Of a stretch of DNA of 35,001 bases, positions 1 to 9,500 are shown one piece after another (the stretch's first letter is position 1; each line of letters opens with the position of its first letter). Origin of the DNA: Eubacteriales bacterium (GTDB lineage Bacteria; Bacillota_A; Clostridia; Lachnospirales; Lachnospiraceae); the NCBI GenBank assembly GCA_030533315.1, contig JAUNJL010000023.1, positions 1-35,001 on the forward strand. The letters run 5' to 3'. Made by a program: the position numbers and the translations under genes. Below the pieces are notes generated by a model. It did not search any database. It was not told the DNA's origin and saw nothing but the letters and a program-made list of their open reading frames with translations.

Positions 1-590
1 TCTCCTATGAGATCCTCCTGGTTCACAGCCGCCGTCACATTGGAAGGCTCCCCATCGTAGGTGCGGGTCTCATTCCCGCTCCAGATCAGGGTGACCACCT
101 TGGGGTCAATGACATACTGGCAGGTATTCTCCTCCGGCAATGCGTAATTCTCATTGCTGAGGGAGGCCGCCGTGGCCGTATGAGTTCCGGCATAAACTTC
201 AGTGCCGCCGTCCACCTCCACGGTGCAGGTATCCTCTCCTATGAGATCCTCCTGGTTCACAGCCGCCGTCACATTGGAGGGCTCCCCATCATAGGTGCGG
301 GTCTCATTCCCGCTCCAGATCAGGGTCACCACCTTGGGCTCAATGACATACTGGCAGGTATTCTCCTCCGGCAATGCGTAATTCTCATTGCTGAGGGAGG
401 CCGCCGTGGCCGTATGAGTTCCGGCATAAACTTCGGTGCCCCCTGTCACCGTAACGGTGCAGGTATCCTCTCCTAACAGGCCTGTCTCCACTACAGCCGC
501 CGTCACATTGGAGGGCTCCCCATTGTAGGTTCGGGTCTCGTTTCCGCTCCAGACCAGGGTCACCGGCTTTGGTGCAATGGTAAGCACCAC
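1..590 (-). repeat. Tandem 234-bp coding repeats (78-aa YDG/MBG-type modules)
   Basis: The units 1-234 and 235-468 begin with the same sequence and differ at only about a dozen positions, mostly clustered at one end. A third, more diverged unit begins at 469 and extends to about 590. The period is exactly 234 bp, so each unit adds 78 residues in frame. Each carries a WSGNETRTYDGEPSN core and a YAGTHTATAASLSNENYALP segment. The array continues past the left edge, so copy number cannot be read here. Near-identity at DNA level implies recent duplication or ongoing gene conversion. Confidence 0.95.
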
Positions 591-3500
591 ATCCTGATAC
601 TGGGTCTGGGCTTTGTTTTTGTTGTCCTTCCTGGTGGCGATCACCACACAGTGATAGTGGTATTCGCCTGCGTCAAGGCCGGCTGGAACCACAAACCTGG
701 ATCCTTCCCCGATGGGCTGGGCGTCCTGAGTATCGTAGCTGGTATCGTACCACTCATAGCTCAGATCGTACTCCGCACCATCCGCTGCCTTTCCTTCCAC
801 TTCCAGATAGGCATCGCCTTCTTTATAGCCATAAACAGCTCCCACAGCCTCCAGCTTCGTCACCTCAGGCACCTGTGCCCGATAGCTGTCATAGGTCGCC
901 TTCATGTCCTCCCAGGTAAGAAACTCCACAATCAGCGGAATACCATAGCTGCTGACCTCTTCGATCCACATATTCTTAAAGTAGAACACGAAGCTTTCGT
1001 AATCCGGGTACTTCTCATGAAGCTGTTCATAAATCTGATCCGTGATCAGGTAATTCTTCGTGATGGACTCTCCTGCCCGGAGCACCTCCGGCATCTCGTC
1101 CACGCATACTCCTGTTCCATCCTCCTTTGTATACTTGGTCTGGATCAGATCCCCCGCTCCAGACAGCTGCGGCAGATACATATCCGCATCATTTCCGGCT
1201 CCCTTGTTTCTCATCACCAGGTTGTAGTAGAACTCCCCGTCTGTAAAGCTTTCGGGGATCTGCAAGGTGATCTCCATGTTGCTCACGCCATAGACCGTAA
1301 TCTTCTTGTCGCTCTTGAAGGTTGCAGACACCGGCTCGTTAAAGTCTGAGAGAACTCCCCTGTAGTCTGCGGTCAGGTCGTATTCTCCTTCCTTATCTCC
1401 CCGCAGGATCCAGGTCACCAGCTCCGTGCTCTGACCCTTAATCTCCGGAATGTCCGTTTCCACTGCTGCAGCTCCCTCGCCCTCCATGACAGTCAGTCCG
1501 TCGGGCACGTTCAGCTTCACATGGTTGTCCAGCAGGCTGAAATCCTCCGATGCGTTGTTGATGATGTACATGTTCACTCCATAAAATTCCTTCAGGATCG
1601 AAGCCTTTACCGGAATCTCCAGGATCACGATGACTTCATCATCCAACACATAGGGGATGTAGTGATAATCGCCGCTGCCTTCAATATCGCATACGCCCTT
1701 GCCGTTGTAACGGAATTTCACCGTGGAATACATCAGTGTCACCTGGTATTCCACCACGTGATGGTTGGCTGGATCGCTCACGTCGATCCCGGCATCCCGG
1801 ATCTCGTCCAGGGTCATGCGGTGACTCTCAAACCGAGCCTCCACCAGATCCTTCTTCTCCAGAACCAGGGTAACCTCCGCCTTCTTTCCAGCTTCCGCCT
1901 GGATCGTCCGTTTCACGGGAAGGTAGCCCTCCATGTAGCTTCCCACCGTGGTAAACCCGGGAAGGGCGATGTATTCCACCTTACCCTTGCCATCGGTGGT
2001 GAGCTTCTCCTGGGTATCCTCTCCCATGTTCACGTATACAGGCGCATTCTCCAGGGTCAGGCCGCGCTTATCCACGACGGTCACCGTCACCATGGACGCA
2101 TTCGCCAGATCCACCACCCGTACGCTCTTCTCCAGGGTGGCCTTTGCCCCCTCATCATCCGTTGCCGTCACCTTCACCGTGTAAGCGGCGTCGGCCGTAC
2201 CCTCCGGAAGGGTATAGGTGTGGGTATAAGAGGTCTGGCCCGTCTGGCCCTCGTCCGCCCAATCGTCGCCATAGTCCACACTCCAGCTTACGATGGAGCC
2301 GTCGTCTGTGGAGCCCGACAGGTCAAAGGCGTACGCCTCACCAGATATCATGGTGGACTGGCAGTTCAGCCGGATGACCGGTTCCTCGTTGATTCGGGTC
2401 ACTTCCGTGTTCTCCAGCACAAACTCCGCCGTGTTGCCTCTCTGATCGCTGGCCGCAATCTTGTAGGTGTAAACCTGATCCTTGTTTTCCACCTTGTCAT
2501 CTACATAGCTGTAATCTGCCTGATTTACATATCCCTGGCACGTACCCAGATACTGGTAGGTATCCTCAGAGGCGTCCTTCACCTTCCTGTAGATGGCATA
2601 TCCAGAAATGTCCTCTTCCTGATTTCCCTTCCATGTAACCTTCACGGCTCGGAGATCTGTATCATGCACGGCACTGGCATTGGTCACGGAAGGAGCCTTC
2701 TTGTCAATGACATAGGTCCTCTCCTGAGGCTGACTCTTCCTTCCGCCCTTGTCGCAGGCTGTCACCCGAACGTTGATCTCATCTCCGTCCTGGAAATAAT
2801 CATCGCCCACAGGGAGCTGCGCCTTGTTGACAGAGCTCTGTCCATTCCCTTCGTCCTTGTCCGAATCCACGCTAAGGGTATATTCTGCCTCCGTGGACTT
2901 CTTGTATTCTACGGTCACCTTCTCCACACCCACGTTATCCTGGGCGTAGATCCACATGGTGCTTGCCGAGGGACCCATGACCGTTTTGTCCGCCGGATAT
3001 ACCTCCGTCAGCTGGGGATCCTTCAGATCCACATACACGGTACAGGAGGCCTGATATCCCCCGTCCTCCGCCGTGGCAGTAACGGTGGTCTCCCCCTCCT
3101 TCTGAGCGGTCACCACGCCCTTTTCATCCACAGATACGATCTGTGAATCTGCGCTGGTCCAGGAGATCTGATCCTTATAATCTGCATTGTCAGGCTTCAC
3201 GATGGCGGTCAACGCCTGCGTTTCCCCGATGCTTCCCAGGATCATCTCGTCCTGTGCCAGACTCAGGCTGGTCACCTCTATCCAGGCTGTGGTGTCGTGT
3301 ACCCGAACCTTGGTGGAAATAGGAGCCTTCGCAGAAAGTCCCCTCACCCGAAGGATGTAGCTCTCTCCCTTTTTGAGCTCACAGCTCAAAGAGAAGTCCT
3401 TGTCTCCCCCGCCGGTTCCGGAAGTCAGAAGATCGTATCCGCTGTCATAGATGTAGCCCACTACGGCAGCATCTCCATGGGAGTAATAACGGTATTCCAC

Positions 3501-6500
3501 ATCCTTCTCCGGGGTGAATACGTAGAATGCAGAGGCTCCCGCCGACAGATCCACGTCCTCCCATTTCTCCGCCTCCATCGCAAGGGCGGAGGCAATGTCA
3601 AAGTCCTGCACCTCGATGGTAAAGGAAGCCCGTTTGTCAAGGTAGATCACCCCAACCGTCTGGGTGCCTGTCTCAAAGTTCCCGTTTTCATCCTTTTGGA
3701 TGGTGGTGGTGTCCAGGGAAAGGGAAAGTCCCCACTGGCTGGACTCACCGTAGGCCAGCTCCTCCTGGGTGCCGTCCGCATAATGGATAGCCACCACAAG
3801 TCCTCCCGGATTCACGCTGTTCTCAAACTGCGCATAATAAACCGGTTTCTCCGGTTCCTGGGCGATGGAGATGGACGTCACCTCCGGCCTCTTGTCCGCC
3901 TGTACAGAATAAGCAGTCTCGCCGCTTCCCTGGTTGACGCAGGCCACGAAGTAAGCGTTCCCCGCCCGGAGCCTGGCCGCTGCATATTTCCGTCCGTCCT
4001 CCTCCCCGTAGGTGGCCTTGATGGCGTTGAAGCTGGAGTTGTAGATACGGACTGCACCGTTGTTCACTCCCTGAAGAGTAAACTGATAATAGCCATCCGC
4101 CCATGCGGTGAGCTGGTAAACAGCAGTCTTGCCGCCGTCCAGGGTACCGCCGCAGCTGGCATCCCTCAGATCCTCCAAAGGTGCAACAGAGGCCTCATAG
4201 GAGCCTGAGGTGCGCTGACCGTTCTCAGTCAAATATCCCTTCATATAGTAGGTCTTGCCCTCCAGAAGGTATACCAGGTAATGTCTGGTGCTCCGATTCC
4301 CCAATGCAGTGAGAGAAGAATCGTAACGGGCACCACCGCTGTAATAATCAAAGCTTTCCAGCTCCGTATAGGAGGCGTTCCTGATGTAGGAAATGTAGGG
4401 AACAGTCCCCTCTCCCGTGAGCATGAAATCGTAGAAGCCACTCTTCGCAGCCGTGTATTTCACGTACGCATAATCCCGCACCGTGGCAATTTCTCCTGAC
4501 ACGGCCGCTGTATCTGTCATTTCTCCAACGTCCGCCGGATCCTTCACGTTGATCTCAAGGGAGGCAGTCTGATCCATATAGCGAACCAGCACGATCTTAG
4601 AACCGCTGCTTCCCAGGTATAGGCTGCCATCCACGCTGTCGCCCACCTGCACCTCCAGACTCAGGCCGGTTACCGTACTGTTATCTCCATAGGACAGAGT
4701 CTCCGTTGTGCCGTCCCCATAGGTGACCAGAAGGGCCAGCCCATCGGGGGCAAAGGAAGAATCCACACCCAGATAGTAATCCAACTGAGGATAGGAGCTG
4801 ACCTGAAGGTCGGTGGCCTGGGACATCTTTTCAAGGGTACATCCCACGCTCATAGCGGCGGAGGAACTGTTTCCAAGGCGGAGGCAATAACCGTCCCCTG
4901 TCTCCGTGATCCCTCCCAGATTGTAAACGCATACCCGGCTGTACGCCCCGTTCTTCAGATAGGAATTGGTGTACAAAGGCGCTATCTCCTGCATGTACTT
5001 GTCAAACATCACCACGGATGGATAGGAAGTGCGCCCAGACGCCATCACCCGGTAATATCCGCTTTCCTCCGGCGCATACCGGTAATACTTGTAGGCTCCC
5101 GCTCCGATCTCCGCCTGGAAGGTTCCCTGGGCTGAGTCCAGACCGGAAACGGCACACACCAGCACGTCGTCCACCTGGCAGCTCACCCCGTCGTAATGGA
5201 AGTTTACAGTGTACATTCCATCCTCGATGGGCGTGCCGTCGTCGTTGGAGAAGGAGGGAGCGTCATAGCTGATCCGCCTTCCCTGAAGGCTATAATTCCT
5301 CTGGGTTCCCCCCTTGTAGCCAAAGGTCATGGTTTCCGTGGTATCGTCCTCATAGGTAATCTGGAACTCCAGGTTTGCAAAGCTGTTTGCCACGAATCCT
5401 GGAAGGCTGCTGCAGTAAATCTGCCCCTCCGTCAAAAGCTCCAGGCTCTTAGCCCTGGACTCCTTCACCAAAACCATGCGGTAGGTACCGGTATAGGAAT
5501 CATAGGAATAAGCGGTTTTATAGTAATAGGTCTTTCCCGCCGTCAAGTCGTAGGACAGCCGGAGATCATAACCGTTGGTATTGTTGTAACTGGAATAATA
5601 ATAGCTATCTGCGGAGGCCTGATAGTTGGAGTCATCCGGAGAAAGATACAGTTCTGCACGGATACTTCTGCCCGCATCCAGGCTGTTCAGATGGTAACGG
5701 CCCGAGGAGGTGGGAGTGAAGGAAAACCACTTTGCGTCTCCGCCTTTCTCAATAGAAACCGTCTCCTCCTTCCCGGGAATCAGCTCCGTGATCACCTTGT
5801 CGGAAGCCCGCTCCACGCTGAGGGCCACTTCCCCCACTTCGCTTCGCTGGTACTTTACATAACAGGGCTGCCCCTCCCTCACATAGACAGAGGTGTTGAC
5901 CAATGCCCTGCTTTCTGAGGATACGTCCTCCGTTGTATATCGGTAGCTGTCGTAGGCGCCATTTAAAATACCAGAGTATCTGATACCGGAGCCACTTTCC
6001 GCTCCCAGGGTCAGATTGTAGAAGCCGTCCTCCGGGGCCACGAAACGAACATACCCGGAGCCGTCCTCTCCCTCGGAAATCCCGGAGTAGCTGCCCTGCC
6101 CGCTCTCATTAAACTCCACGCTGGGCATGACGCCAATGGTCTTTACCTTGATCGGAACAGAGATGGTCTTGTTCAGGTAGGTCAGCTGGGCATTCCAGGT
6201 TCCCGCCAGAACATATCCGGAAGCGCTGTACTTGGCAGTCTCAGGCAGTCTCAGGGTGTAACGCTGCCCGCTGACTGCACTGGTCCCATAACTAGACAAG
6301 GTCTCTTCCGTCCCATCGGTATAAGTCACCTTGACGGAGGTTCCTGATCCCAAATCCGTGTCCCTGGTAAGGAGATCCAGCTTGTAGTAGTAAACCTGCT
6401 TGGGAGCATTCACCAGCTCCAGACTGGCCACCTCTCTAGTCAGGCTCACACGCAAGGTGTATTCTGCCCCTGCATACGATGATGATGAAGAAGATAGCCG

Positions 6501-9500
6501 AACCAGATACTCTTCTCCCGCCGTCAGAGCCGCCCCCATGGAATAAGAAGCCTGATAAGCACCCAGCTCCCCGTCGTACCCACTACTCCCCGTTCCGTAT
6601 CCGATGGAGCTCCCTTTTTCATACACAGAAATCTGTGCGGAGCCATAATAAGCATTCGCCCCGGTTACCGTGGATGAGAACGTGTAGTTCCCCGACTGGG
6701 AGGGTGTAAAGGTGAAGAGAGTGAAGCTCTCCGACAGGGTGCCCGTCTCCTCCGTATCCAGCGGCAGAGGCGCTGCAATCCTGGACGCCGAAAGGGTATA
6801 GCCCACTCCAAAAGAATTTCCCTTTGACAGGACAAAGTACTTCCCTTCCCTCAGATAAAAATATTTCTGATAATGGCCATTTCCAGAACGGTAATCGATG
6901 TACGAACAACCACTGCCATTCTCCTTGAAGCAATCCAGATCCAAATAGCCTGATGTCACATCCAGGTCGGAGGACAAAGAGTAGTAGCCTGACTCCGTGA
7001 TCTCCAGGGAATACAGCTTCCCATAAGTCCCCCAAATCCCCTCATCCACTGCGGTCAGCGAAAGGGGATCCGCCGCTTCCAGGACCACCTCATAGTCTCC
7101 CTCGGCCCCCGGAGTTCCCTCCAGCACCAGCAGGTAGGTTTCCTCCGCCTGCAATCTTAAAACCTCATATGTATGCCGATCGTCTCCATAGTAGGAATAG
7201 TCACTTTTATAGGGATACTTCCGATTTCCCTCTGTATCGTAAACCTTCGCTTCCAGCGTCACGGAGCTGTATTTTGTCCGGAGTATGTAATAGCCGTCAG
7301 ACTCCACCGAAAATTTCATGGAATCATTTTGAAAATCAGCGGCCGCTCCGGAGAGGCTTCCAGTAAAGGATCTCATCTCGTCAGCGCCCTTCACTACCAC
7401 GGAAAATTCCGCTTCCTTCCCATCGTAGATGGCCTGCAGCGCATGAGTTCCAGCCTTCAACCTGTCATCTTCCCACATTCCTTCCGGTTCGGTTACGGTG
7501 ATCGTTCTCCCGGTACGAGGGCTCTTCCTTCCGTAGGACAAAGACTCGGTCGTACCATCCTGGTAGGTGATCGCCATGGCCAGACCGGTATAATCAACAG
7601 ACGTCTCCATATTCTCACAGTAGATCCGGGAAGGCGATGCCGCCACGGCCACCGACTGCGTTTCCGGAGCCGCCTCAAAGTGCACATCATAGGTTCCGGT
7701 GTGATTATATCTAGACCTCGTCCTGAAATAATAGGTCTTATTGGCCGTCAGGTCACAGCCCAACAGGAAACTACCCCCGTTTCCCCCATTAGCGTCATAA
7801 TCCATGTAAGAGGATTGATCCTCCGCATAAAGGTAGATTTCCGGGTATACATTGGATCCGCTGCTGGTAGAATAGATCACAAACCTCCCGTCCGTTTCCG
7901 GAGTAAACCGATACCAGACTTCGTCCCCGGGATTCGCCAGAGCCAACTCGTAGATCGTACCCACGGACAGGTCTTTCACAGTCGTATCCTGCAGACGGAC
8001 ACGGTAGGACGCTTCTGCATTTGTTCCAAATCTGTAGTAAAAGGTTTCCCCGGCTTTCATCCAGTAGGACAGGCGGAAGTTTCCATTCCCTGCGCCGTTA
8101 TAATCCGATGTCACATACGAAGTCAGAGAATCCTTGTACAAATACGCATATTCGTAAGGTCCCCCTTCGGAGGTCACAGTGTACATCCCCGATGCTTCGG
8201 GGGTGAAGCGGTACCACGCCTCAGAGCCGGCAGCGTCCACTTCATATGTCCGGCCCATTTCCATCTCAGTGGCGTTCCGGGTATCACCCTGAAAATGCAC
8301 CTTGTAAGAGCCTGTTCCCCCACCATACATTCTGAATTTGTAATAATAAGTCTTCCCGGCCCCCAGAGAATGCTCCAAACAAAAGTTTAGACCGTCCCCG
8401 CCGTCATCATTGTAAGCAATGCGATTTCCTGCGGCGTCATACAGCTCCACATAGGCGTCACCCGTCAGATCATAGGAGTAAACGGTATGTATTCCCGGTG
8501 TCTCCGGGGTGAAAGCATACCACCTTGCACCTCCGCTGTAAGGTATCTCCACGTCGAAGTCTTCCTCCAGCGTCAATACCGGGACAGCATCCACAGCCAC
8601 CCCATAATCTCTGTCCAGGAAAACATCACCGTACAGATAATAGGTAGCCCCTGCTTCCAGCCACAAATCCGTCTGGTAGGGGTAAGCTTCCTCCGAAACG
8701 CCCGAACCGATAGACACGGACCGGCCAACCTCCTCCCATGCTCCATCCAGCACCTTCATGGACATGGTGCTTCTTACCTGGTAAAATCCACTGGTCTCCG
8801 GCACAAACCTGTACTTCAGAAGTCCCGTCTCCTCCGCCTTTCCGGAAACCGGCATCCCCGCCGTCAGGGAGGGCATTTCTTCTCCTTCCGTCCCTGACAC
8901 CTTGATCCTAAAAGAAGCGCTCTGATCCAGATAACCAATCTGGAACGTGTAGCTGCCTGGCTTCAGATTCACGCCCAGGTATTCGGCACCTGAATCGCGC
9001 CTCAGAGACAGGCCGGTCTTCTCGCTGACCTGGCCCCAGGAGAGCTCCTCCTGAGATCCATCCTCGTACGTGGCCTGAGCGGTCAGCTCCTCCAGTCCAG
9101 AATCCTCATAAAAGCGCTCCCCTTCCCCATACTCTGTTCTGGGATACTGGCTGATCTCGAACCCTGTCACACTGGGAAGCCTTGTGAGACGAATCGTCCC
9201 GCTCTCCCCTTTCGGAATGGAGAAAGCATCTATCTTCGCCCGGCAGACCTGTCCCGTCATCCTCACAACACGATAATAGGTCTTCCCATCATTTTTGAAG
9301 CCGCTCTCATAGAAATAAGAGTAGCCGCCGCTCAAATAAAAGTATCCCCATTCCTCTTCGCTTCCCGTCTCCATCTCCAGCTCCAGGCAGTAAAGCCCCG
9401 GCTGTTCCGGCTTTACATACACCACCTGTCTCTGGCCGGTTCCCGTCAGGGAAAACTCGCCGCCCTCCGCCAGTATATGGGCATCATCCGCTTTCAGCTG

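Noticed and set aside
1521..3146. A 541-codon plus-strand open frame, with several others antisense to the giant gene
   Set aside because: It lies opposite the strongly supported minus-strand surface-protein frame, has His/Leu/Arg-rich antisense composition, and no ribosome binding site or family resemblance.
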